Under the pieces are notes generated by a model. That model was given only the letters and a program-made list of their open reading frames with translations. It was not told the origin of the DNA and searched no databases. The translations under genes and the position numbers were made by a program. 64,000 nucleotides of DNA from Deltaproteobacteria bacterium (GTDB taxonomy: Bacteria > Desulfobacterota > Desulfobacteria > Desulfobacterales > UBA5852): positions 62,001 through 126,000 of the forward strand of contig JAHLLS010000002.1 in assembly GCA_020444045.1 (NCBI GenBank), in the 5' to 3' direction. Shown here piece by piece: positions 8,450-18,300 of the stretch; within the stretch, counting starts at the first letter, position 1, and each line of letters starts with the position of its first letter.

Positions 8450-10390
8450 ATGAAGCACCTGAAACTGCTCATCGTGCTGTTTGCCCTGGCGACAGCCCTT
8501 CCCATGGGCTATGTGGTTGTGCGGACCTATCAAGGTATTGCCCAGGAAGAAACCGCACGCATGCGGTTTTTTGCGGAAACGCTTTTCGATACCATTGAAT
8601 CGGAACTGGCCGGCCGGGTGGAAATCGAAGAAAACCGCCCGGTGGACGCCTATCACCACACCGAAACGCTGCCCGCCGACCAGGGCGGCGCCCAGAAAAT
8701 TTCATCCCTGGCCGCGCCGCCTGATGCGCCTTATATTTTGGGCTATCTTCAAAACAATCCGGATGGTTCCTTTCAAGCACCTATCGTGGGGGACGCCCAA
8801 AAAGTCCCCGTGGGGGTGCAGAAGATCGTCCAACAACTGGACGCCATCAACCGCCAGTTTAACCGCAAAAAAGCCGCCATTCCGATGGCCCGCCCCACGA
8901 CACCAACCGTAAGGCCTGCCAGCAAAAAAACAGAATTGCCGAAAGAGGCGGAAACAAAAAGTTCTTTCGCCGGAAAATTTCTCGATTTGAGCCGCAAGCG
9001 CGCGCCGGACGACTACCTGGGGCGCAAACCCCAGCGCACCGAGGAAATATCGGCCCAACAAGCATTGAACGTGGCACGCCGGGACGAAATTAAGACAGGG
9101 CAAAACGATTCCCTGACCGCCTCCGGTCGCAGCGTTCAAAACCTTGAAGCGCCATCTTATCAAAACCGCCCGGCCGCATCGACGCCGGCCAGGTCCTCCT
9201 TGGGCGAAAGCCCGATTTTACCGGAAGCCGATGGGGCTGCTGCGGCTGACATGCTGCCATCCCGTTTTCAGGTCGAAGTCGCACCGCTGCAGTCGGTGTT
9301 CATCGATGCCGACCGCATCTTCATCTTCCGACGCATCGTTATCGACGAACGCATTTATCGGCAGGGCTTCATCCTGAAGGTCAATGCCTTTCTCAACTAT
9401 CTGGCCGGCACCTATTTTGCCACCCAGCCCATGTCCCGTTTTGCCCAGCTGCGTCTGGAAGTCAATGATATGGATCACCCCGCCACCATCATCCAGACCG
9501 GGGCTAACGTTCACCAGGCCAAGTTCGCGCTCGACCGCGGTTTCCCGGCACCGTTCAATTTCCTCCATGCCCGCCTGACGAGTGAAAAAATTCCACCGGC
9601 CGCCTCACGGCAGACCCTCAACATCATGGTGGCGATCCTTGTTGCCGTCTTTCTGTTGGGCCTCGGGGCCATCTACCGCAGCGCCCACGCCATGGTGGAT
9701 CTCTCCGAGCGCCGTGCCCGATTCGTCTCCTCGGTAACGCACGAACTCAAGACGCCGCTCACCAACATCCGCATGTACATTGAAATGCTGGAACAGGGCA
9801 TGGCCCGGGATACGTCCCGGGAGCAGGATTATCTGCGCGTGGTGGGCTCGGAAAGCGCGCGCCTGTCACGGCTGATCAACAACGTGCTGGAATTGTCCCG
9901 CCTGGAGAAAAAACAGCGGCATTTTGACATGCGCAAGGGCGACTTCCAAGATGTGCTGGACGAGGTGCAAGCGGTCATGGCGGAAAAGGTGCGCCAGGAA
10001 GACTTCACCCTGACGATGGCGCCTTCGGAAGGAATCGAATTCGTTTATGATCGCGAAGTGATGGTGCAGATCCTGATTAACCTGATCGAAAACAGTATCA
10101 AGTTCGGTCGGCAGTCAACCACCCGCCACATCACGATTGACGTCACGATCCATGATGATCACGTGGACGTCACGGTTGCGGACACCGGACCCGGCATCCC
10201 CCGCCACGCCCTGAAAAAGATCTTCGATGATTTCTACCGGGTGGAGGATGCCCTCACCCGCACCACCGGCGGCACGGGCATCGGCCTTTCTTTGGTCAAG
10301 AAATTCATGCAGGCCATGGGGGGCAGCGTCACCGCTGCCAACAACACAGGCCCAGGTTGCACCATCACCCTGCGCCTGCCAAGGGACTGA
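8450..10390 (+). CDS. Membrane sensor histidine kinase
   Basis: A 646-residue sensor kinase. It has a first transmembrane segment at about 5-25 and a very long extracytoplasmic region (about 26-380). Within that, residues about 140-260 are Pro/Ala/Ser-rich and look disordered. A second transmembrane segment (about 387-407) is followed by HisKA (phosphoacceptor His431 in SVTHELKTPLTN) and HATPase_c with N, G1 (DTGPGIP) and G2 (GGTGIGLSL) boxes. It pairs with the regulator three bases upstream. The last 230 bases are repeated, slightly diverged, at 13151-13381. The stimulus is unknown; the neighbouring VWA/PspA operon suggests an envelope signal. Confidence 0.92.
   Translation: MKHLKLLIVLFALATALPMGYVVVRTYQGIAQEETARMRFFAETLFDTIESELAGRVEIEENRPVDAYHHTETLPADQGGAQKISSLAAPPDAPYILGYLQNNPDGSFQAPIVGDAQKVPVGVQKIVQQLDAINRQFNRKKAAIPMARPTTPTVRPASKKTELPKEAETKSSFAGKFLDLSRKRAPDDYLGRKPQRTEEISAQQALNVARRDEIKTGQNDSLTASGRSVQNLEAPSYQNRPAASTPARSSLGESPILPEADGAAAADMLPSRFQVEVAPLQSVFIDADRIFIFRRIVIDERIYRQGFILKVNAFLNYLAGTYFATQPMSRFAQLRLEVNDMDHPATIIQTGANVHQAKFALDRGFPAPFNFLHARLTSEKIPPAASRQTLNIMVAILVAVFLLGLGAIYRSAHAMVDLSERRARFVSSVTHELKTPLTNIRMYIEMLEQGMARDTSREQDYLRVVGSESARLSRLINNVLELSRLEKKQRHFDMRKGDFQDVLDEVQAVMAEKVRQEDFTLTMAPSEGIEFVYDREVMVQILINLIENSIKFGRQSTTRHITIDVTIHDDHVDVTVADTGPGIPRHALKKIFDDFYRVEDALTRTTGGTGIGLSLVKKFMQAMGGSVTAANNTGPGCTITLRLPRD
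10160..10388 (+). repeat. Direct repeat copy 1 (3' end of kinase gene)
   Basis: This segment, encoding the kinase G1-G2 boxes and C-terminus, recurs in the same orientation at 13151-13379, 2,991 bases downstream. About 15 substitutions are visible over 230 bases, most at third codon positions (for example GGCGGCACG versus GGTGGCACC). This is the intact copy. Confidence 0.9.
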
Positions 10391-10698
10391 CACGGCTTCT
10401 CCCCTGAATCCACGATACGCTAACACTTAAGCGGCCCCTGCAATGCCGAACACCGGGGCTCAATATACTGATTTATCTTGGGAAGACGTTCCCTCTGGGA
10501 AAAAAGACAAGCCCCAGGCTCAGCCCTCATTTGCGCTAACCCATAGTTAATCTTGACAATTTTATCGGCTTTTGGTTTGTTTCATCCCAACGATTGCCAT
10601 CCAAGGCGGAAAAATCGGCAAACGGAATTACCCTGTCCACCTGCTCAAAATTGAATTGGATCGTCATCTGCCAATCCCAAACGAATCGACGATAACCT
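10391..10698. other. Intergenic region before permease gene, no gene seen
   Basis: A 308-base region between the kinase stop and the permease start. No convincing frame was found on either strand. A TTGACA hexamer occurs near 10553 in an AT-richer patch, but no good -10 follows at 16-18 bases. Confidence 0.5.
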
Positions 10699-13134
10699 AT
10701 GCGCGCGTCGAATTGTTCCATCCGGGCGGTATTGTGGGTCGTTGCGGCGATCATTTTAGCGATTTGTTTTTCAACGCGCCAATACGGTCACGCACAAGCC
10801 CAATCGTCATCCGACGAATCACCGCCGGCAAACGACATGGCGACGCCCGCGTCCCGAGCCCCCCGCTTTGTTTCCTTGCAGGTAAAAGAGCCGCTTGGCA
10901 CCCTGATTGCCGGCGAAACCGGCCGTTTTGAAATCACGGCGGGCCTGACCGGGTCAGCCGCCGACGGCACAGGCCGGCTTTTCTGGAATCCCCAGGTCGC
11001 AACGCCATTGGTGGTCTGGATCGCCTCGCCGCAGGAAAGCGGCATCGCATTTATTGACAAAAAGCACCCAGACAGGCCGCGTCAGCATATTCTGGTTAAA
11101 TTCGACCGCGGTGGCAAATCAGATCCCCAGCTGCCCACGGCGACGGTCGAATATCGTGTTAGCTCAAGAACCGCTGCCGGCAGACACGTGTTATGGATGG
11201 ATATCTCTGGAGAGTTGATCAACTCACACGGAGAGAACGTCCAGGATGTGGGGATCGTCCGGATGCCGGTTAACGTCGATACCCATATCGGAACCAAACT
11301 GTTGATGCTGGCGGTCATCATCGCCGCTGTTTTTTTCTTTATAATGGAATGGGTGCGCGTGGATGTCGTCGCCATAGCGATGATGGTATTGCTTCCCGAA
11401 CTGGGGCTGCTCAACGCCCAGGATACCTTCAAAGGTCTCAGCAGCAACGCCGTGGTGGCGATCATCGGGGTCATGATCATCAGTTACGGTTTGAACCGGG
11501 CCGGCCTGGTCAGCCGGATGATTCAGCCGCTGATCAAATATGTCGCGAATAGTCCCCGTCGATTGACCGTGATTTTTTCCGCTCTGATAGCGGTCATATC
11601 GAGCGTCATGCAGAATACCGGTGCGGCCGTGCTATTTTTGCCGGCCATACGGCTGGTGGCCTCCTACAGACTGAAAATACCGGTTGCGCGTGTCCTGATG
11701 CCCATAGGCATGGCCGCCATTTTAGGGGGCACCCTGACCATGATCGGTACGAGTCCCCTGATCCTGTTAAACGATATTCTGCCGCCGGGAATGCCCAAAT
11801 TCAGTTTTTTGGAATTAACCCCCATCGGTCTCGCGCTGGCTGCCGGCGGTATTGCCTATCTTTCGACGGCAGGCATGCGCATGCTCGCGAGGCATCAAGA
11901 CGGTGGGGCAAGGCGGGCAGGCGTGGGCGAGCGCGATGAAAGCGGTATTCTCGGCGCCTATCCTTTGATCAAAGGTCCTTTCGAGATCCTCGTGCCTGAA
12001 GATTTCCAGGCGGGTAGTCGTCCCTTGGCCGTCGCCGAGATTCGTCATCGTTTTCTAGTGAACATCGTGGCCTCGGCCAAGTCGTCTAATGCCTGCGAAA
12101 TCGCCCCGTCTCCGGAGAGCACGATCCGGCCAGGCAATGTTTTATGTGTCTATGGTCCTGTCAAGGCCGTCAAGCGATTCGTAAACGATTATGGTCTGAT
12201 TCTGCTGGAAGAACCCAACTGCTTCAAAGACAACATGTTCAATCCGTCACTTGCCGGCATCGTCGAGGGGGTCGTCTCCCCCCGATCCGGCCTCATCGGG
12301 CAGACCATCAAGCAGATCCGTTTCCGTGAGACCTTTGGTCTGAATCCCCTCGCCATCCATCAGTCCGGCAAGACCTATTACAAGCAACTTGCCGATCGGC
12401 CGTTGCAGGCCGGCGATGCCGTTCTCGTGCATGGCACCTGGGAACAATTACATGCGCTGGAGGACCTGCATCATAACCTGATCATTATCACGCCTTTCGA
12501 AAAGGAGTTCCACAAGCCGGAAAAGGCGGCCTGGGCCTTAACCTGCTTTGTCTCGGCGCTGTTTTTAATGCTGTTATCGAGCTTTTACTTTCAACGATTT
12601 TCCTATAATCCGATTCCGCTGTCGGTTTGCCTCATGCTGGGCGCTGTTGGCATGGTGCTGACCCGGGTGATCACGATTAATGAAGCCTATCGCGCCGTAG
12701 ACTGGCGCACCGTCTTTTTACTGGCAGGACTCATCCCTTTGGGGATGGCCATGAATCAGACCGGGACAGCCGCCTGGATCGCCAGGGGTATTGTTACCGG
12801 TCTCGGCCCGCTAATGACACCGCTGCTGTTTCTGGTCGTCATGGCCCTGCTGAGCTGCGGCTTCACCATGGTCATTTCAAATGTCGGCGCCTGCACCCTG
12901 CTGCTTCCACTGGGTATTTCCATCGCCAATCAAATCGGCGTCGATCCACGTGTGGCTGCCGTTGTTGTGGGCTTGGGGGTTTCCAACTCATTTATCCTGC
13001 CGACCCATCAGGTCAATGCACTCTACATGGGACCCGGCGCTTATCGGACCAAGGACTACATCAAAATCGGCGGACCACTGGCGATCCTCTATATCGCGAT
13101 TCTGGTGGCAATGACCTATTTCCTGTACCTGTAA
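10699..13134 (+). CDS. SLC13/DASS-type anion permease with periplasmic and RCK_C domains
   Basis: An 811-residue transporter. An N-terminal signal or membrane segment (about 10-26) leads into an unusual extracytoplasmic region of about 165 residues (about 30-195). The SLC13/CitMHS-type membrane domain then starts (about residue 197), containing a first hairpin-loop signature VMQNTGAAVLFLP and GGTLTMIGTSPLIL. Two cytoplasmic TrkA-C/RCK_C modules (about 415-600) interrupt the transport domain, and the second half ends with VVVGLGVSNSFILPTHQVNA. The family moves dicarboxylates, sulfate or other anions with Na+ or H+. The extra N-terminal domain is atypical. In a sulfate reducer sulfate or an organic acid are plausible substrates (inference). 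Confidence 0.85.
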   Translation: MRASNCSIRAVLWVVAAIILAICFSTRQYGHAQAQSSSDESPPANDMATPASRAPRFVSLQVKEPLGTLIAGETGRFEITAGLTGSAADGTGRLFWNPQVATPLVVWIASPQESGIAFIDKKHPDRPRQHILVKFDRGGKSDPQLPTATVEYRVSSRTAAGRHVLWMDISGELINSHGENVQDVGIVRMPVNVDTHIGTKLLMLAVIIAAVFFFIMEWVRVDVVAIAMMVLLPELGLLNAQDTFKGLSSNAVVAIIGVMIISYGLNRAGLVSRMIQPLIKYVANSPRRLTVIFSALIAVISSVMQNTGAAVLFLPAIRLVASYRLKIPVARVLMPIGMAAILGGTLTMIGTSPLILLNDILPPGMPKFSFLELTPIGLALAAGGIAYLSTAGMRMLARHQDGGARRAGVGERDESGILGAYPLIKGPFEILVPEDFQAGSRPLAVAEIRHRFLVNIVASAKSSNACEIAPSPESTIRPGNVLCVYGPVKAVKRFVNDYGLILLEEPNCFKDNMFNPSLAGIVEGVVSPRSGLIGQTIKQIRFRETFGLNPLAIHQSGKTYYKQLADRPLQAGDAVLVHGTWEQLHALEDLHHNLIIITPFEKEFHKPEKAAWALTCFVSALFLMLLSSFYFQRFSYNPIPLSVCLMLGAVGMVLTRVITINEAYRAVDWRTVFLLAGLIPLGMAMNQTGTAAWIARGIVTGLGPLMTPLLFLVVMALLSCGFTMVISNVGACTLLLPLGISIANQIGVDPRVAAVVVGLGVSNSFILPTHQVNALYMGPGAYRTKDYIKIGGPLAILYIAILVAMTYFLYL

Positions 13135-13150
13135 AACCAGGCGGGAAGAC

Positions 13151-13381
13151 CACGTGACCGTCACGGTTGCGGACACCAGACCCGGCATCCCCCGCCACGC
13201 CCTGAAAAAGATCTTCGATGATTTCTACCGGGTGGAGGATGCCCTCACCCGCACCACCGGTGGCACCGGCATCGGTCTTTCTTTGGTCAAGAAATTCATG
13301 CAGGCCATGGGGGGCAGCGTCACGGCTGCCAACAACACCGGACCGGGCTGCACCATTACGCTGCGCCTGCCCAAATTTTGA
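13151..13381 (+). pseudogene. Truncated duplicate of histidine kinase C-terminus
   Basis: About 75 codons nearly identical to the end of the kinase encoded at 8450-10390, lacking the HisKA region, N box and everything upstream. The frame is open to a TGA at 13379-13381, but it begins abruptly 16 bases after the permease stop. The G1-box glycine is lost (DTRPGIP in place of DTGPGIP). It has no ribosome-binding site and cannot make a kinase. The mostly synonymous differences suggest that it derives from a once-functional paralogue and not from a very recent copy. Confidence 0.85.
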
Positions 13382-13833
13382 CGCGTTCGTTTCCTCTGTC
13401 TGACATGATATTCTAAGGTGAGGTGGCTCTACGGTAATGGTATGGAATCGCCACCTGGTTAGAACGTTGTCTGCCTGACGCGAGCGAACAGCCTGCTAAA
13501 ATCTCTGCCGGCTCTTGAAAAACCATGTCGATGATTCGTGTCCTGTAGTGACGGATTTGCTTGCATCGGTATGATCCGTGATTAAGTTCGATCAGTAGCT
13601 TCGAATCGACGCAACCCTTCACCCCGTATCCTTTCACGCTTCTTTGGGATCAATTTATGTGATAACGGGCTAAACTTGAGCGGACCCACAACACCCTTCT
13701 GAGCACCCGGAGCAGCATCGATTCCAAAGCATTTTTTGCTTTCTCTTTCTAAAGCCAATACCGCGACATTATCTGTCAGCATCGGTCAGATGCCCTTATC
13801 GATCCACTGCTGATTTCAACAAGGAGACATACC
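13382..13833. other. Intergenic region, no gene seen
   Basis: A 452-base stretch between the kinase fragment and the FAD oxidase gene. Two short minus-strand frames (13413-13637 and 13582-13782) lack ribosome-binding sites and recognisable sequence. A short inverted repeat (AGGTGGC at 13421 and GCCACCT at 13450) is the only structure noticed. It may be decayed remains of the rearrangement that left the kinase fragment. Confidence 0.5.
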
Positions 13834-15222
13834 ATGGTTAAATTATCCCATTCTGTCATCGAAACGCTCAAGACGCAGACCAGAGGGTCAGTGCTGCTGC
13901 CTGAGGATCCCGGCTATGAGGCGTCCCGTAAAATTTGGAATGCCATGATCGACAGACGACCCGCCGGAATTCTTCAATGCGCCGGCGTTGCCGATGTTAT
14001 GCTCGCCGTGTCTGTCGCCCGCGACAACGGTGTGCTGGTTTCGGTTCGCGGTGGCGGGCACAACATCGCCGGGTCGGCACTATGTGACGATGGCCTTCTG
14101 ATAGACCTGTCGGCCATGAAATCGGTACACATCAATCCCGACACCCGGCGTGCTTATGTGGAACCGGGTGCCAGCCTTGGGGATTTCGACCATGAAGCCC
14201 AGGCGTTCGGTTTAGCCACTTCGCTGGGAATCAATTCCACAACCGGTGTTGCCGGACTGACTCTGGGCGGGGGCTTCGGCTGGCTGACACGCAAACACGG
14301 CCTGACCGTCGACAATCTGATCTCTGTCGAGATCATCACCGCTGATGCTAAACGGATGCGGGCCAGTGCAGATGAAAATTCCGACCTTTTTTGGGCGGTT
14401 CGCGGCGGCGGGGGAAACTTCGGCATCGTGACCATGTTTGAGTTCCAACTCCACCCCGTGGGTCCTGAAATACTGGCCGGACTGATTGTCTATCCCTTCG
14501 AGGACGCCGAAACAGTGCTTAACGCCTATCGCCGGTTCGTGGATAATATGCACGCGGACTTGAACGTTTGGGTTGTTCTAAGACAAGCACCACCTTTGCC
14601 GTTTTTACCCGAAGCGGTCCACGGCAAGGATGTGGTTATCCTGGCGGTGTTCTTTGACGGCGACCCCGTGCAGGGCATGTCGGTCATCGAGCCTCTGCGA
14701 AGTTTGGGCCAGCCCTGCGGTGAACATATCGGCCCCATGCCGTTTAAAGCCTGGCAAAAAGCCTTTGATCCGCTATTGACCCCGGGGGCCCGCAATTATT
14801 GGAAATCTCACAATTTCGCCGAATTGAGTGACGGCGCTATCGCCACGGCCATCGAATTTGCCGACAAACTTCCCTCACCCCAGTGCGAAACCTTTATTGC
14901 CCTCCTCGGCGGACAATCCAGCCGCGTGACGCCAGATGCCACGGCTTACAGTGCCAGGGATACCCGGTTTGTCATGAACATGCATGCCCGCTGGGAATCG
15001 GACCAACAAGATCAATCCTGCATCGCCTGGGCGCGGGAATTCTTTGCCAAAGTCGAGCCCTTTGCCACCGGCAGCGTCTATGTCAATTTCATGACCGAGG
15101 AAGAAGTGGAACGCATCCCGTCCGCATACGGTGTCAACCAAAATAGGCTGGAAAAAATAAAAAAGAAGTACGACCCGGATAATTTTTTCCGGGTGAATCA
15201 GAACATCAAACCGTCGGCATAG
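13834..15222 (+). CDS. FAD-linked oxidoreductase, berberine-bridge-enzyme type
   Basis: A 462-residue flavoprotein of the VAO/PCMH fold. The FAD-binding domain (about 35-210) contains VRGGGHNIAGSALCDDG, whose His is the usual 8-alpha-histidyl attachment site, and GLTLGGGFGWLTRKHGLTVD. The C-terminal BBE motif (YDPDNFFRVNQNI) is intact. The position where bicovalent members carry the 6-S-cysteinyl Cys reads GINSTTG here, so only a single covalent link is expected. AAGGAG lies nine bases upstream of the ATG. Family members oxidise sugars, alcohols or alkaloid-like substrates with O2; the acceptor in an anaerobe is unclear. It stands alone and is possibly an acquired gene. Confidence 0.88.
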   Translation: MVKLSHSVIETLKTQTRGSVLLPEDPGYEASRKIWNAMIDRRPAGILQCAGVADVMLAVSVARDNGVLVSVRGGGHNIAGSALCDDGLLIDLSAMKSVHINPDTRRAYVEPGASLGDFDHEAQAFGLATSLGINSTTGVAGLTLGGGFGWLTRKHGLTVDNLISVEIITADAKRMRASADENSDLFWAVRGGGGNFGIVTMFEFQLHPVGPEILAGLIVYPFEDAETVLNAYRRFVDNMHADLNVWVVLRQAPPLPFLPEAVHGKDVVILAVFFDGDPVQGMSVIEPLRSLGQPCGEHIGPMPFKAWQKAFDPLLTPGARNYWKSHNFAELSDGAIATAIEFADKLPSPQCETFIALLGGQSSRVTPDATAYSARDTRFVMNMHARWESDQQDQSCIAWAREFFAKVEPFATGSVYVNFMTEEEVERIPSAYGVNQNRLEKIKKKYDPDNFFRVNQNIKPSA

Positions 15223-15322
15223 AACGAGTCCACAGCGACAAATACGCTGAAAGAACAGCCTAACGTTTGGCTTTCGGCAAGATCACGGCACACTATCCTT
15301 GGAAGGATACACAGAGGAAACT

Positions 15323-18300
15323 ATGACTTTTCAGGACGTGTTGAAACAGGCGGTTATATGGCTTCAACGCGATAAACGCGTATCCGACCGGGCGCTCAAA
15401 CGTCACTTCAACATTGACGACCCCTATTTGGACGACCTCAAGGAGGCCATCTTTTATACATACCCCAATTTTGCGGAAGAAGATGGTCGTGGTGTGGTCT
15501 GGATCGCCGAATCAGAGACGCCTGATACCGCCATACAGCAGGAGACACGGGCGCGGTTTCAGGCACTCCTCCCCGTCATGATGTTGCTGCTCCAGCGCCA
15601 AAAGCGCGTTACCTATACCGCCCTGAAATACATCTTCGGCATCGACGATGCGTTGCTGGGACTTCTGCGGAACGAATTACTCTTCAGGAAAGTGGTTCGC
15701 GATGAGCAGGGCAAGGGCATCGTTTGGGCAGGCGAAACGCCACCCGTTGGAAATTCTTCATTTGATGTTGAAGTTTTTCCGGCGACCGCGGAAGTCAGCC
15801 GCGTCGCGTTACCTATCGCCCCCGTGTTTGACCCGCCTGTCAGAGAAACCGAGAGATCCAGAGATGAAACCACCCCGTCACCTGTAATGGGTGTTAATTC
15901 CCCTGAAGCCGAACGGCGACATTTAACCGTGATGTTCTGCGACATGGCGGAATCGACCAAACTTGCGGGACAACTGGATCCTGAGGATCTGCGCGAAATT
16001 ATGCGAGCCTATCAGGCGACGGCGGCCAGTGTCATTCAGCATTATGAGAGCTATATCGCCCAGTATCTAGGCGATGGTCTCCTGGTATACTTTGGCTGGC
16101 CCCAGGCCCATGAGGATGATGCCCAGCGCGCCGTATACACCGGTCTGGGAATTATCGATGCAATAACGGCATCCCTCAATACGCGTCTCGAAGGCGAAAA
16201 AGGCATCCGACTGGCCGTCCGCATCGGGATCCATACGGGTCCGGTGGTCGTCGGCGCAATGTGCGACGCAGAGCGATGCGAGCAACTGGCGACGGGAGAA
16301 ACCGTCAACATAGCGGCGCGTCTGCAGGGAATCGCGGCCCCTAATTCTGTTGTGGTCAGTGACACGACGGCCCACCTGCTCCAGGAGACATTTGTCCTGG
16401 AAGATATAGGGCTGCAAGCCCTCAAGGGAGTTGCCGAGCCGATGCGGGTTTCCAGGGTGCAGGGTGTAATCGAAGGGTATGCGATCAAGAAACACGACGC
16501 CTCCCACGAAGCCCCTTTTTTAGTGGGCCGTGATGAGGAGGTCGGTCTACTGATGCGCCGCTGGGAGCAAAGCAAAGCAGGTGTCGGACAGGTGGTGCTC
16601 ATCTCGGGTGAAGCGGGTATCGGCAAATCTATTTTGGTAGAGGGACTGTACGCCCAACTGGCGGATGAGGCGGGGGCCCGCATTACCTTTCGCTGTTCTC
16701 AATATCACCGCAATAGCGCGCTGTACCCGGTGATCACCCATATCGAGCAGGTGTTTGGGTTCAGCCGTGACGACACCTCCGATATGAAGGTAGGCAAAAT
16801 GGAGCGCGTCCTTCAAACATCCAGCCGGCCGCTGCAAGAGGCGGTGCCAATCCTTGCCGCGCTCTTGTCGGTCCCCTTGCCGGAAGACCAATACCCTGAG
16901 CGCGTCTTAAGCCCGCAAAGCCAGCGCCAGCAAACGCAGGATCTCCTGGTCGCATGGCTGCAGGAGGAAGCCGAACAACAGCCCGCGCTGGTCGTCTGGG
17001 AGGACCTGCACTGGGCCGACGCTTCAACTTTGGAGCTACTAGAGTTGTTCGTGAACCAGGCCCCCACAGTAAAAATGCTGCATGTGCTGACGTTCCGCCT
17101 GGATTTTGTTTCACCCTGGGTTCAGCGCTCCCACATGACGCCAATGGTTATTAACCGCCTGGAAAAGACTCATATTGACGCATTGATTCGGCACTTGGCA
17201 GGCGGTATGCAACTCCCTCAAGAGGTCATTGACCACATCGTAATCAAGGCGGACGGCGTCCCTTTATATGTCGAAGAGCTGACCAAAACCGTGCTGGAAT
17301 CCTCGCTGCTTCAGAAAGACATGGACCTCTATGTGCTCACAGGGCCGTTGTCCAGCGTGGCCATACCGGCCACCCTGCATGACTCGCTCATGGCGCGACT
17401 CGATCGCGTGCCAATAGCAAGAGAGATAGCGCAGTTGGGAGCAGTGCTGGGCCGTGAATTTACCTATGAAATGCTCCAAGCGCTGGCAACCGTGGAAGAG
17501 CCTGTGCTGCTGGAAGGCCTGAGCCGGCTGGTTGAGCACGAACTGCTTTATCAACGAGGCCGACCGCCACGATCGAAATATATCTTCAAACATGCATTGG
17601 TGCATGAGGCGGCCTATCGATCCTTACTGAGAAGGAATCGACGGCTATACCACCGGGCGGCGGCGGAACTCATGGAAAAACAATTTCCGGAGTTCGTGCG
17701 GACCGAGCCCGAAATTGTCGCCTACCATTATTCCGAAGCGGACTGTCCCGAGCAAGCCATCACGTACTTGCACCAAGCCGGCCGCCGGGCACAGCAGCGA
17801 TCGGCCCATGTGGAAGCGATCGCACACCTCACAAAAGCCCTGAAAAACTTAGCGACGTTGCCGGAAACCGCCGAACGCAGCAAAGACGAACTCGAGATGC
17901 TTCTTGCACTCGGCCCCTCGCTGATCGCCATCAAGGGATATGCCGCCCAGGAAGCGGAACAACGCTATTCACGCGCAAGGGTGTTGTGTCGGCAGATGGG
18001 GGAAACAGCGCAGCTCTTTCAAACACTACTGGGGTTGTGGGGATTTTATCTTGTGCGGGCAAACCACCAGGAAGCCCTTAAAGTGGGCAAGGAGCTCCTT
18101 GAACTGGCGCACGGAACGCCGGACACCATTTACCGCATACAATCGCATCTCACATTAGGCGGAACTTTGTTTTGCCTGGCGGAGTTCGTTCCGGCAAGCG
18201 AGCACCTGGAAAAGGGCGCAGAGCTTTACGCTCACCAAAACCACCGTGCCTATACCTCTCTGGCTGATCTTGGCGTGTTTTGCTCCGCCTGGGCATCTCA

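Noticed and set aside
13413..13782. Two short minus-strand frames in the gap after the kinase fragment
   Set aside because: No ribosome-binding site, no recognisable sequence and overlapping one another.
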